From NCBI GenBank assembly GCA_029448655.1, contig JACCLO010000010.1, positions 930,001 to 994,000 on the forward strand: a stretch of 64,000 nucleotides of DNA, in the 5' to 3' direction. The translations under genes and the position numbers were made by a program. Positions 34,625 through 45,700 of the stretch are shown one piece after another; position 1 is the first letter of the stretch; each line of letters opens with the position of its first letter. The stretch comes from Wolfiporia cocos (taxonomy: Eukaryota > Basidiomycota > Agaricomycetes > Polyporales > Phaeolaceae). Below the pieces are notes generated by a model that made no database searches, was not told the origin of the DNA, and saw nothing but the letters and a program-made list of their open reading frames with translations.

Positions 34625-34656
34625 GATGGTGGTTCGAGTGCAAGAGGCTGTCGTCT

Positions 34657-34671
34657 TCACATGATTTGTGT
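34657..34671 (-). repeat. 15-bp direct repeat, copy 1 (5' flank of element A)
   Basis: ACACAAATCATGTGA on the minus strand, directly before the 5' end of element A. Identical to the copies at 28556-28570 and 26776-26790. Confidence 0.85.
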
Positions 34672-35225
34672 CGCATCATAATCTTGCGACGGTATGCTAT
34701 ATTCTGCAAACAACTCTTCCTTGCAAAACTCGAACCACTGATCGCGTAGGGCACCTCTCAACAATTCACTGTTGAGACAAGGTAGGTCATAATCCCTTGG
34801 ACGCTAAGTAGGACTTGATAGTTGATAGACTGCTTCGCGGACGCTTACACTTATACTTACCTCATGGCCTTGCGCTGTGTACTCTCTAGGTGTTCTCAAG
34901 TGGCTGGCATGCGCTGCATGTAGGTTTCAAGAATTGAGCCAGAATATCTGCGTGACAGCGTTATGCCGCTACGGCAAGCAATATACGGAGATCTCTCAGC
35001 TGCAATAAGTGTGCGTTGGTACCCGCCATCTGAGCGCCCAATATGTCTGCTTCATGGACATGCATAGTATTGTTATTGACCGTTGAATGCAGCATTGTTG
35101 CTGCAATGGTGCTCGTCCGCAGGATTCGTACATTGTCAATATCACTTCGCTTCAACGTCAGTCATCAGGTAGCGATATCTTCCTTGTCGCTCCCTTCTCT
35201 AAGCTAGCCAAGACTACTGAAACAG
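34672..35225. other. Intergenic between LINE and solo LTR
   Basis: About 550 bp; no gene or repeat end recognised. It is presumably the ancestral upstream flank of PMS1 before the LINE insertions. Confidence 0.5.
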
Positions 35226-35230
35226 GGCAA

Positions 35231-35602
35231 TGTCACAAGCCGATTTCTTTCGCCTAGCTAGTGACTAGAGCCTAAACCCTTATCTTATCTAAGCACGCGC
35301 CTAAGCAGTCATGTGCAGGACCCCGAACACCCTATCACGTGCTGTCAGCCCCCTGGACACTCTGTGCCGTGTACTTACACCCATTATAGGGTTTACCATA
35401 GTATCGGACTCTCAGCTTACGTAATAACTGTACAGTAGCCAAACAGTGTACAAACAGTAGAATAGCATATATACTGGCCGACGAGCAGGGTAGCCCCCAG
35501 ACTCGTCTTGGCCTTATACGCCTTGAGTAGCCTCAGATCAGGAATACGCTTTCACGCGAGTCATATTCCCCTGAGTAGTTGCTTGAAGTGTTGCTTGTGT
35601 CA
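35231..35602 (+). mobile_element. Solo LTR related to the 41.9-49.7 kb element
   Basis: A 372-bp sequence starting TGTCACAAGC and ending GCTTGTGTCA, the same ends as the 923-bp LTRs further right. It is bounded by a perfect 5-bp target duplication GGCAA (35226-35230 and 35603-35607). Near its 3' end it keeps the same layout: a TATA box (35467-35473), then AGACTCGTCTT (35499-35509), then TTGGCC and CCTTGAG. It is much shorter and diverged, so it represents an older or sister subfamily reduced to one LTR by recombination. Confidence 0.85.
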
Positions 35603-35607
35603 GGCAA

Positions 35608-35881
35608 GCGACTTCTTTCCTTCTTGCTTCCATTACATATCAGAGTGAGTACGGACAGACGTAAATGTCTAGGTGACTGTGATTTTATGCCTAGATCTTG
35701 CAGCTCGCACAAACAGCGACCCATAGACATTAGGAGTATATGCGCTCTCGCTTACGCGTCCACTCAAATGTAGCCCAACGGAAGCTCAAAGAAAGACCTA
35801 CGTTCCCTGGAGTTCAAGCAGAACCTCTGAGACTCTATCGCCACTTCCCTTGATACGTACGATACCAGTAGGTTGAGGGAC
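35608..35881. other. Short gap between solo LTR and foldback
   Basis: About 270 bp with no recognised gene or repeat. Confidence 0.5.
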
Positions 35882-35973
35882 TTCAGTCAATTATCTTAAT
35901 CTGCCAACTGCCCTTCGCTTAAGAAATGGCAGTTGCGAGCTAGGTTTGCACGCAGATTAATCTACTGTGACAA

Positions 35974-36066
35974 TAAAATGGTACATCCAGGATTCGAACC
36001 AAGGACCTTAGCACAGATGAGAATAAGAGCATCACAGCATAATTAGCCAACTGAGCCATAGTGACA
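35974..36066 (-). ncRNA. tRNA-like (pseudo-tRNA/SINE head), left arm
   Basis: On the minus strand, an A-box-like TGGCTCAGTTGG (36058-36047) and a perfect B box GGTTCGAATCC (36000-35990) are followed by a TTTT run (35978-35975), a Pol III terminator. Acceptor and D-stem pairing is poor, so this is not a functional tRNA. Confidence 0.55.
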
Positions 36067-36351
36067 ACAGTTACCATTGACCAATCAAAATATATATAAC
36101 GCAAATTTTACACACAATTTCCACAAATCATCAAGGCAACCAACTGCTACAACAAGCATCAAGAAATCAATGATAGTGGTAGCTTGTTTTACCATGCCTG
36201 ACCTGGAGCAATTCACAATGGGAAAGTTGAATACACTGGAATCACAGGTCTTTAGAGGCAGATTCATTTGTATTTGTGTTATGGAAGATGTTAAACTGCG
36301 AAAATGAAGTTTACAAAATACTCTACATATTTCTTAAAAGTGCAAAGATAC

Positions 36352-36445
36352 TAGTTGCACTGTAGCTCAGTTGGCTAATTATGCTGCAATGCTCTTATTC
36401 TCATCTGTGCTAAGGTCCTTGGTTCGAATCCTGGATGTACCGTTT
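36352..36445 (+). ncRNA. tRNA-like (pseudo-tRNA/SINE head), right arm
   Basis: A box TAGCTCAGTTGG (36363-36374) and B box GGTTCGAATCC (36421-36431) match the Pol III consensus, and TTTT follows at 36442-36445. The presumed acceptor strands do not pair and the D stem is broken, so it is tRNA-derived rather than a tRNA gene. Confidence 0.6.
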
Positions 36446-36561
36446 TATTGTCACAGTAGATTAATCTGCCACAGCTAGCAGATTAATCCGTGTGCAAACC
36501 TAGCTCGCAACTGCAATTTCTTAAGTGAAGGGCAGTTGGCAGATTAAGATAGTTGACTGAA

Positions 36562-38785
36562 ACTCTACGTAGGTTCATCGTCTGAATGGACCGTGTGCAT
36601 CCCGCGGGCGGACCTGTATCCGAAGTCGCACAACACATGCACAGCAAATGATCGCATTGCAATTTTGAAGAGCCACGCCTTACACGAATACGAATATCTA
36701 AAGTCATCTGATGGAAAGTAGGTTATGCTACGCGGACTTACGTCGGAACAACACATCTGGAAGTCATCTGCGCTGCGGGCGCCACTCATCGAACACCTCC
36801 AGTACGGCTCCGTAGCGATTATCAACTTGGCACTCCCGATTGGAGAGCTGAGCAGTTCTCTCAGTGTACGTTAAACGACGCGATGACGCAGTGCTTTGGT
36901 CAACGGCTAGGCCGAGAACTTGTGTCGTTCGTAATCTGTTCAAACTTCTTTGCAGATCAAACCGGCCCCCGCTACCTGCACTAGCACCCTGGTGTGAAGA
37001 AATGAAGCAAGATCGGTGATTCTTTTGCCTGTGTCAGAGACTTCCAATGTGCTCTTATCAGAGATCAGAACCATCAGGGAGTACTGAAATCTTTCATTTG
37101 TGCAGCTACTAGCGCACCAGACGACACGTAGCCTTGAGGCATGGCTGAACCGAAAGTCTGGGTACCGCCGGCTGAGGTACGAGGCCCTGAGGAGGCAAAG
37201 ATAGGGATAGCCCGCCGCCCGCGAGGCGTTTTCCGGTTTACTCAGATAGTGGTTTATGTTTGATCAGCTCAACAGTTCGCCGACTGACCCAGGAATGTAC
37301 ATGTACAGACTGGGAGAATATCTTGGCGACTGCTAATGAAGTATGATAGCGTCCGCCAACCTTCGACCGGTCGTCAGACAGACTATCATCCTCGTGATGT
37401 CGAAATGTTTCTTATGTAAAGATGAAAACTCCTTGGATATGTCTCATGAACCAAGCTACACGAATCCACCTCCCAAGATCCAAATTTTATATCCAATGCG
37501 CAGGTGGTTTACCAATTCTAGAAGTCCACATGCGGCAAGATCGATTTCGAGTATAGGTCGACATTTAGTTACAACTTTTTGTTCCAACAGGAATCGACTC
37601 CGCTCCTGATCACCCCTTGCCATCACCGATTATCTCGACTTCAACGACCGCTTCTACTTCAGATGGGTGGTATGCTCACTTCATGTTCTAGATCTCTCAG
37701 TAACTCCGAATTATCTTTGTTGGTTGCACAATCAATCTCTACTATATTATGGTATTCTCTACCAGAGTACGGGTTGTATCCTGAAGTTTGATTAATTTGC
37801 ATGGGAACGTGCTGTAGCATGAGCCTGCCTCGCTGGGCACGGACGCATACACATACGCGATAATGGCATCCCTTGCACCCAGACCGGCAGACTGCTCTAC
37901 CAGCTCATGGGCCGCGCCGCACGGCTCTCCGACACGATGCCAAATTTAAATTCATCCATGCTTCTTTTACTCTCTGTTTAACGGCCTAGACCACCATCTG
38001 ACGAAGCACAAGGCGCATAGCAGTGCGTCCTCGGCTCGATGGACGGGATGGCCTCGCCATGCGTGCTCTCGTGGCGTGAACTAGCTAGGTCGTGTGCAAG
38101 CTCATCCGCGCAGTCAAGATGTAGTGAGGATGGGATATCTGGATGGAGCTTAAGCAACGGTGGCGGGATAGAATGTGGTGCAAGCACACGAGCGGGTGGA
38201 GGGACGTTACAGTATTGAATGAATATTGACCAATAGATCTATAGTGCTATAATGTACGTTGCCTACGATACGATCGCGTACGCGTGTTGCAGTGCGCACT
38301 ATGGTAGCAGATTTCGAGCACGGTGATGTCGTCTAGCATGAGTGCACTCTGATCGACCGTCTAGCATGCACCACTGTGCGACGGAAGTTCTTTCGCGAGC
38401 GCGGTGACGTAGATTTTGATCTCCGCCGTAAAGCGAGTGACCAATATGAATACCCGCTGCTCGAGTGCCGCGTGGGCGATAAGGAGCCTCGTGGCGGCGG
38501 CAGTGACGGCCGGGCCTCAAGCGAGGCGGATGTCGATCAGGCAAAGGCGGGGAATGCGGGGTAGAGGACGCAGACGGAGGAGCCACAGACATGGACCCGC
38601 GACGGGACGGAGGCAGCTGCGGGCGGACAGGCGCGGTCCGCAAGGGTCCAGGCCGCACCCGATTTGGAGGCAGCGGCTGCGGAGGTGCCTGGCAGACCGC
38701 CAAGAGCGGACGCTGCCCCGCGTCTGCGCCGAGCTGCATATCTCCCTGCCCGCTGATCCCTCGTCGCTCCTGACCACCAGTCACC
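36562..38785. other. Intergenic, no gene recognised
   Basis: About 2.2 kb. Frames such as 37343-37609 (+) and 38299-38799 (-) show no recognisable family or splice chain. The last 400 bp are GC-rich and probably belong to the promoter and 5' UTR of the methyltransferase-like gene. Confidence 0.5.
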
Positions 38786-40808
38786 ATGTCGCCGCTCACC
38801 GTCTGCCAGCGGCACCCCCGCTACGCCGTCCTCCTCGCCGCGCTCCTCTTCGCCACCGTCTTCCTCCTCTCGCCCGACGACGCCATCGCCCGCCACTTCT
38901 CACACCGCACGTCTTCTGCCATCTTTGACCCCCGCGACACCACAGCCAGGGTTGCCCGTGCGGAGATCGCCTATCAGCGCACGCTCGAGCGTCGGCAGGA
39001 CATGATCAAGAAGTTCGGGCCCAGCCCCAGCCAGGTCGTGATGTGCGTATATCCGTAGCGTGTGTAGCAGGCTCTCTCACCCGCGCGCAGGTTTCCACCG
39101 GACCACGAGCCTTGGCCAGCATATACAGTTTGTGAGTGCCGCTTCTGTCTTCTCGCATTCGCTTCCCGTCCTCCCACTTGCATTGCAATTGCATCTGTGT
39201 GCTGGTGCCCGTGCCGTCCGAGATAGCACCTGATCCCCGGTGCAATCCCCCTCGTTTCATCGCCCCCTTGCGCCTCTGCTCTTCGCTCCGACCCATACAC
39301 CGGACATGCCCCCTGTGTCCTCGCCGGCGTTTCGGCGGTCAGCGAAACGCACCCTAGCGCGCCTCCAGCCCCGTCGGGCGATGCCAGGTCGGCTCATGCT
39401 CGAGTATATGGGGTCTGGTGACACGGTGCCATGTCTTTATCGCACATCATTGGCGCAGGCAGTGGCGTCAGAGAGTGCCATTCTAGACTGCGCCGCGCTA
39501 GTCCCGCACGGCGCATCGTTTGTTTCATTCTTCCCTCCCTTTCGCACTCCCTTCTTGCCTCCTGTCATACACAATGCTTAGAGGCCGAGAAGTCGGGATG
39601 GAAGCGATCTCATCTCGCCGAAGACCATGATTTGTGCCTGCGTCAATGTTCTAGATCAACATCAGTGACGCCCGGACGCGAATCTCTGATTTTGGGGGCG
39701 CCCGTTTTCGTGCTAGTGGGGACATGTGAAGCAGGAGGGGACATGTTGTGGTCTTCAGGCGCGTTGTCCGTTCGCAGCTCATCCAATGGGCGTGCACAAC
39801 GGCGTTCTTGTTTTCCGTGCCTGGTTGGGGCTGTAACCTGTATGGGTTGCAACCTACCGTGCCCATACCAAATTATCCCCTTTTCAGCGTTTACGCCCGA
39901 AGCGCATCTGACTGACCCGCTCCCAGGGGACTTCTTCCCGCCCACCTTCAACTGCCCACACGAGGTGGACCGGATCGGCGCGCTCGGCGACGGCGGCAAG
40001 TGGGTCTGCGGGCTCTCGCGGCTCGAGTCCAAGCCGGACTGCGTCGTGTACTCGTTCGGGCTCGACTGGGAGACGTCGTTCGAGGCGGAGCTCCTGGCGC
40101 GCACGCGGCACTGCGAGGTGTGGGGGTACGACTACGTCGCGCCGGGGTTCGGCCGCGCGCTCCCGCGCGCGCTGCGCCCGCGGACGCACTTCGCGCGGCT
40201 CGGGCTCGGCGCGCAGGACAGCCACGCGCCCGCGGACGAGCCCAAGATGTGGACGCTCCGCTCGCTCATGGCCGCGAACGGCCACGCGCACATCGACGTG
40301 CTCCACGTCGACATCGAGGGCTGGGAGTTCGAGGTCGCCAAGGCGATGGTCCGCGATTTCGTCGGCGCGGGCGGGGAGGGGACCGGCGCGCTGCCGTTCG
40401 GCCAGCTCCTGATCGAGATGCATGTGTGGCACCAGCGCTTCCATGAGTTTCTGCAGTTTTGGGAGATGCTCGAGCGCGTCGGCCTGAGGCCGTTCATGTC
40501 TGAGGTGCGTGCGTCGCCGGTTCCGCGCCGGACCTCCTGACGCGGCGCAGGTGAATCTCGTGTACGCGAACTACAACCGCCAGAGCGGCGTCGAGCTCGC
40601 CGATGTGCGTCGTCCCGATTTGAGTGCGCGTATTCGTCTAACAACGTTCCCGTAGTACTCGTTCCTCAACACGCGCGGCCACAACGTCTTCATCGCAGAC
40701 GGGCCCGCGCAACATCTCTCGCCAATGGACGACGCCTCAGCCGACGCCGGCGAGCCCGACCTGCGCACGATCCGGCACGCGATCGCGCCCGCCGCGGTCG
40801 AGCCGTGA
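38786..40808 (+). CDS. Membrane-anchored methyltransferase-like protein
   Basis: Five exons (38786-39042, 39091-39131, 39927-40504, 40551-40604, 40656-40808) sum to 1,083 nt, which is 360 codons plus stop, with all phases consistent. The N-terminus has one hydrophobic segment (YAVLLAALLFATVFLL) after a short basic head, so it is a predicted type II membrane protein of the secretory pathway. The body has the signature of the eukaryotic methyltransferase-like family (Pfam Methyltransf_22-type): FFPPTFNCPHEVDRIGALGD, GGKWVCGLS, VYSFGLDWETSFE, DVLHVDIEGWEFE and LLIEMHVWH. A SAM-dependent reaction is inferred; substrate unknown. The codon for W in YTVWDFF is split across a 795-bp intron (39132-39926), far longer than any other intron here. 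The catalytic exon is extremely GC-rich. Confidence 0.8.
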
Positions 40809-41859
40809 GCGCGTAACTTATTGCTATCCACATACCTCCACCTCTTCGAAAATAAAACATCACCACACCACGGACTGCACCCCTTACTGCTACGCTACAT
40901 CATACCACTCACCGTACACCGCACTGCCGCCACCCAGCGCGATCCATACCACACCCCTACGCATGCGCCTGCGCCGCTGGCGCGCAATTTCGATGCTGCA
41001 ACACCACCGCCCCACGCTTGCTTGTGCCCGCCGCGCGCCTGTGACGTGCTACAGTCGCGGGCGCGCCCCCGCCTTGAATACGTATAGTACCGTACCCGTA
41101 CCGCTCTGTGCTCGCTGTGTATTTGTTCCGTGTATTATTTATGAGTTGACGCGAGTGCCCGCGGCGTTTGCGCTGAGCGGCGAGATGACTCGGGCGGTGG
41201 TGGCGGTGCATGCTGAGCACGACCGGACGTAGATCTATCGTGAGCTACCCTGACGTGCACGTCACGATGCCTGCGTTTGCATACCCCGCATTGATGTGGA
41301 TGTACCCCGCGCCATTACAAATTGCCCCGTTTTGAACGACGGAAGCACGCGGCAGTATCTCGACCCGCGATCCTACCGCGGGTGCCGCGCTACCGCACGA
41401 CGGTTTCGATTAGCGGCTGTGCGCCCCTGTGTTTTGTATTGCGTGTCCGTGTCAGCCCGGCCGGCGGGACCAGACGTCTGGGTCTACTCGTATCGGCGGC
41501 ACGGGTCGTATGTCCTGCGCGGTACATAGGGCTTTCTCGAGGTGGCGCTGGACACTTGCGTCGGCGATTATATATGACATTAATGCAAATCGAGCCAAAG
41601 CCTGACATCGTGGTGGCCCGCCCCTGTTTGAATTTGAGGACACGTTGCAGGATCTACGGCCTGATCGGGATCGGCGGCCTCCGGATCGATCTGCACACCT
41701 GCACACAAATCAGGCGGATGGCATTCGCTGCGCGCGTCGACCTTTGTGAGGGCGCCGGCGCCGCGGCGCAATAATCGCAATCGCAGCCGGAGGACTGGCT
41801 GGATCTTCAATCGGGAGGGCCAATTTGATGGACGCTGCTGAGCCCTGGGGCCGGAGGAG
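40809..41859. other. Intergenic left of the LTR element
   Basis: About 1 kb. The reading frames present lack domain or splice support; nothing recognised. Confidence 0.5.
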
Positions 41860-41864
41860 CCCTG

Positions 41865-42787
41865 TGTCACAAGCCAATTTCAAAGCCTAGTAGAACACCC
41901 TAGGTTGACACCCCATTCACGCCATAAGCACGCTACAGCACTCTATCCGAGCCCAGCTGGAATCCTACGGCAACGCTAGTAGAAGCCCTCCACTATACAG
42001 GACACTACGGGCACTAGCAGGCCACCAGCAGTCTAACCCTAGAACTCAGTCCAAGTCCCGGCCGCAAGTCATACGCGGCCTAGTCCCTAAACCCCGGAGT
42101 CACGAGCCGACCCCTAGAGTCCAACAGGCTACAATAGCACGACGGTACGCCTGGTACAACCTTCAGGCTAAACCACCACCGCACACTATGCTGTACGCCA
42201 ACTAGGGGCACGGTCTACACTCACACGTGACCCAGAACATTAAACCTAACACCTCGCGTCCCCACCGCACGGACACTCGCCATTACAGGCATAGACATTA
42301 TACTATACCTCATACGCACCCTAACCTACGAGTACACCAGGCAGGGATAATAACCCCAGGCTCTGCACGACTGAGAACCCTACCAGTCACAGAGCGCCAT
42401 ACCCGATCGTGGCAGACCACGCCCGATCACGGACTTAGAACCCCGCCATTACCGGCGCATCCACGATCGACGAGAACCACCGATCGAACCCGACAGATTG
42501 GCTACTCCTTAGATCCGCCCCTTATACGCTACGTCGCCATGGACATCAGCGCTCCGATGCCATTACCGGCACATAGCTCATAGCCAGTTAGATACCAGTA
42601 CGTAGAGGCCTCTGAGCCACCGTACACAAACATGTACAAATAGTTTAGGAGTATATATGCCGGACAGTCTTGAGCGTAAACCTCAGACTTGTCTTGGCCT
42701 TTTGTGCCTTGAGATGCCCGGACCAGGAAGGCGCTTTCATGCGACCCACCTTCCCCCGGTGTGTGTCTTGAGGTTGCGCTTGTGTCA
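41865..42787 (+). repeat. Left (5') LTR, 923 bp
   Basis: Starts TGTCACAAG and ends TTGTGTCA. A TATA box lies at 42652-42658. About 30 bp downstream is AGACTTGTCTT (42685-42695), the predicted transcript 5' end and start of R. A 118-codon frame inside occurs identically in both LTRs but has no coding signature. Confidence 0.92.
42652..42695 (+). promoter_or_regulatory. LTR promoter: TATA box and predicted start
   Basis: TATATAT at 42652-42658, then AGACTTGTCTT at 42685-42695 at the usual TATA-to-start distance. The same layout recurs in the right LTR (49573-49616) and in the solo LTR (35467-35509). Confidence 0.6.
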
Positions 42788-42788
42788 T

Positions 42789-42799
42789 AAGACAAGTCT
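42789..42799 (+). other. Putative self-priming primer-binding site
   Basis: AAGACAAGTCT starts one base after the left LTR, exactly where a PBS belongs. It does not match the usual TGG-type tRNA-complementary PBS. Instead it is the perfect 11-nt complement of AGACTTGTCTT at the predicted transcript start. In Schizosaccharomyces Tf1 the first 11 nt of the mRNA prime from the PBS in just this way. Confidence 0.6.
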
Positions 42800-45700
42800 C
42801 AACCCCCGGGGAGGTGTTCACCACTCCCCAACCCCGGCGCACGAGGGGCAACGTGCATTTCTCTTTCGCCCTTGTTTGACTGCGGTCATCCGGGCATTGT
42901 AGATCTTACACCCGCCGCACCAGGGTTAAGGGCAACTATACCCGACGACCAGGGTCAAGGTCTTACACCCGTACACTCCAGGGTCAAGGAGTATTGGGAT
43001 CCGGGGGTACATCGAGCAGCGTGAGGGGACCCCTCCTCACCGTTGTCTCTGAAGCTACTGGGCCACCCTCGCGCAATGCTTGGGCAAGGCTTTGGGTTAC
43101 AACCCCACCAGCGTAACCGTGCACCCGTCGTGAAATAATCAAAGACGATAAGGGGCCCGCTGGCAGTTTACCAGGGAGCTGAGCGATTAGTTACGGCCAT
43201 TATCGGCCCGACTGTACGGACATTACAGTCCCCCCGGTTACCATAGAACCCAGCGCCTAACCAGCGGCTGAAGGGCCCAGACAGCGGCCAGTACATTACG
43301 CCACTTGGCTTATACTATAGACTTTTACACGCCCCATCACATAGGCGGATAGATCCCGGTCCCCCGGTATCCCGGATTAGCTCTGGGGCTGGACGAGGAT
43401 TCGGAGGCTGTGTTTTCTTGCCGGCCTTGGGAAGAAAACCCCTTGGCGTTTCTTGGCGCATCACCGAAAAGTGATGGACACAGATTAGAGTGGATCGAAA
43501 GTACCCGAAAAGTAGGAAGTTTGTAGGCTCCACCCCGATAGCAGTTATAGACTGAATGCCACAGTGGGCGGGGGTCGCTTCCGAAAGAATACAGGGGAAA
43601 TAAGATCGCGACTCCACTTTGCGTACTATAGTTTCAGTACATACACACTCATTTCGTACACCGCCGGAGACTGGGCTTGGTCGCCCCCGGCACAGGACAT
43701 TTCTCTTTTGGACATTGCCGCGAAGAACGCCGTGGCTAGAACGATTAAGTCTCCATGCCGCCCTACCATGACTGGTCGCGCGAAGGGCTCAGTGGCACCC
43801 AAAGTCCTAGGGGGAAAAACCGTGCCGCAGATCGAAAGCGGTCACCCCGAAGATGAAACACCACTGAACCCCGAGTACCCCGCAGGCCAGGGGCCGCTAT
43901 AGGAGATACATTCACTCTCGTTTAGGATGGACAATATATTCCTTCTCGATAAACCCGTCCGACGTAACGTCTAGTCCGACATATCCACAGTCCACAATAC
44001 ATAGTCAATTAGGCAGCAAGGGTACCCAACTCCCTGCTTCACACAGAAGGCCTGCACCGTAGCGGAATCCGACACCGGCTCGTAAAGTAGAAAAGCCTCA
44101 CCAGCACTTTACGCAGCCAACGCCGCCACGCACTACACCGCGCTTGGGAAAAGGAGGTACAAACTCCCGAGCACGCCGAACGACTATACGTAGTTACTAG
44201 ACCATGTATACTACGGACTGTAAATATCCCAGACAATATACTCTATATCGGTAACCCCGAAAAGACCAAAAGTAGGAAGTACACACCGGTCACTCCGATG
44301 GCACCGCGAAATCCAAGGCTGCCGTGAACATCTTGGGGGCCGCGCCTCCCTTGAGCACTCGGTATGCTAAGGACTAGCAACGCTGTGAAACCGCGTACCT
44401 ACTAGGGGGAACATAACCCGAATAAGAGTAGGGATGGACATGCAGTAAACTGGACATAGGAAAAAGACGTATACAAAGAAACTGGACAACAAAGGAAGGA
44501 GACCGACGGAGCGAGAGGAAGCAGTAAGCTACGCTACGCAAGGACGAAGGATCGAGCTTTCGAGCTCTCTGGATACACCAAGCACGCGGACGCCGAATCA
44601 GTACCTACTCCGCCATAACACGACATCCATCCGCCATAACCGGTATCTACCCCGACTGGCACCGGCAGTCTGTCCCGAGACCGACGTAACCAAAAGCAAG
44701 TACACTGGAGAGGAACTCGGGGCCTGGACGCACTTCGTCCGAATAGGAACCGGCTCACGGAATAAAGCCAAGGAAGCGAGTATCGGACTCACCACGAACC
44801 AGGTATGCCCCTTATTTTAATTCATGGACTATACTCTGCCATGGGGCAAACCACGACCCCGAGCGATGAATCATTCCGCTCTGTCACGAACCCAAGCGGT
44901 AAACCATCCCGCTACGCACCTTCTATTTGGAGGAATGGCCCGCGGGCACTCCACCCTTTTGACTCCGTTATGAAATAAAATAAATACCCTGGGGAACCGC
45001 GTAATACGCACCCACCTAATACCTTATAAAAAAAAATATATATATATATAAACCGATGCAACCCTCAATAGCAAGGGATAACATCACGTCACGTACCACG
45101 GGTCTGGACGAGGGGAAATGGCAGTCTCGCCCAGACCCACGACCCATAATACATGAAGCGCGAACCCAGACCACGGGCGCGTGGAATCTATTCAGTACGA
45201 CCCAGACAAAGGGCGTACATTTACAATGAAGCGTGTACCAACCCAGGAATGGGAAGGGAGCACGTGGAATTTTTTATGACACCCCCGGGCGCAACCCTCC
45301 CAGACACACGGAGGACCGGGCATGCCGACGACCTAACCCTGCGGGGAGGTCATGACCACGCTTACGGGCATAGGGACATTGTACCCTGGTAGTAGCACAT
45401 GTACTACCCACGGGAATAATTAACCCGCCACGTCCAGAATGGCCTTAACCGGCGAGGACGTGAAGGGGCAGTGCGATGGAATATTCCGCACTGCCCATAC
45501 ACTAAAAGTCGTACTGAATGACTCGAAACGGAATAGATCATTTAGGAAACCGAAGCGACACCCCATGGATAATCGAACCGACTCGCGGACCAGATCGTAC
45601 AGCAATAATACGACCAGTCACAGCTCGAACGGCCAGAGTAAGAGGAACATTTTGAGAACATATGGAAAGTACTCTGAGAGGAAAACGGCACCGGTTACGA

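Larger units (their letters stand above)
28571..34656 (-). mobile_element. Element A: full-length two-ORF LINE (APE endonuclease, RT, RNase H)
   Basis: A 6,086-bp non-LTR retrotransposon bounded by identical 15-bp direct repeats (28556-28570 and 34657-34671). Order on the minus strand is a 32-nt leader, ORF1, ORF2 overlapping by 4 nt, a 181-nt 3' UTR, and a short TC microsatellite terminus rather than poly(A). Both ORFs are uninterrupted and all catalytic motifs are present, so it may be active. The order endonuclease-RT-RNase H-zinc finger is that of fungal Tad-like or related APE-type clades; I cannot place the clade without a tree. It lies in the PMS1 promoter region in the same orientation as PMS1. 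Confidence 0.9.
35882..36561. mobile_element. Foldback element with tRNA-like inverted arms
   Basis: A 680-bp structure whose two ~185-210 bp arms are inverted copies of each other. The outer ends read TTCAGTCAA and TTGACTGAA. Each arm holds, from inside out, a tRNA-like head with Pol III A and B boxes, a TTTT run, and a ~100-nt body containing TCTGCCAACTGCCCTTC-type sequence. The arms differ at scattered bases, so the inversion is not brand new. The ~285-bp spacer is AT-rich and non-coding. It may be two tRNA-derived SINEs head to head, or a MITE that captured a tRNA fragment. No clear target-site duplication was found at the outer ends. Confidence 0.65.

Noticed and set aside
34625..34660. 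Upstream in-frame extension of LINE ORF1 into the 15-bp repeat
   Set aside because: No ATG; the first ATG in frame is at 34624, inside the element.
36352..36445. A functional tRNA gene
   Set aside because: A and B boxes are good, but acceptor and D stems do not pair and no clear anticodon arm can be drawn.
39431..39926. Long in-frame upstream extension of the methyltransferase exon
   Set aside because: The conserved YTVWDFF is restored only by splicing 39132-39926 out; the extension is intron read-through.
42227..42583. 118-codon open frame inside the LTR, repeated at 49148-49504
   Set aside because: It lies wholly within both LTRs, has no domain signature, and is identical only because the LTRs are.
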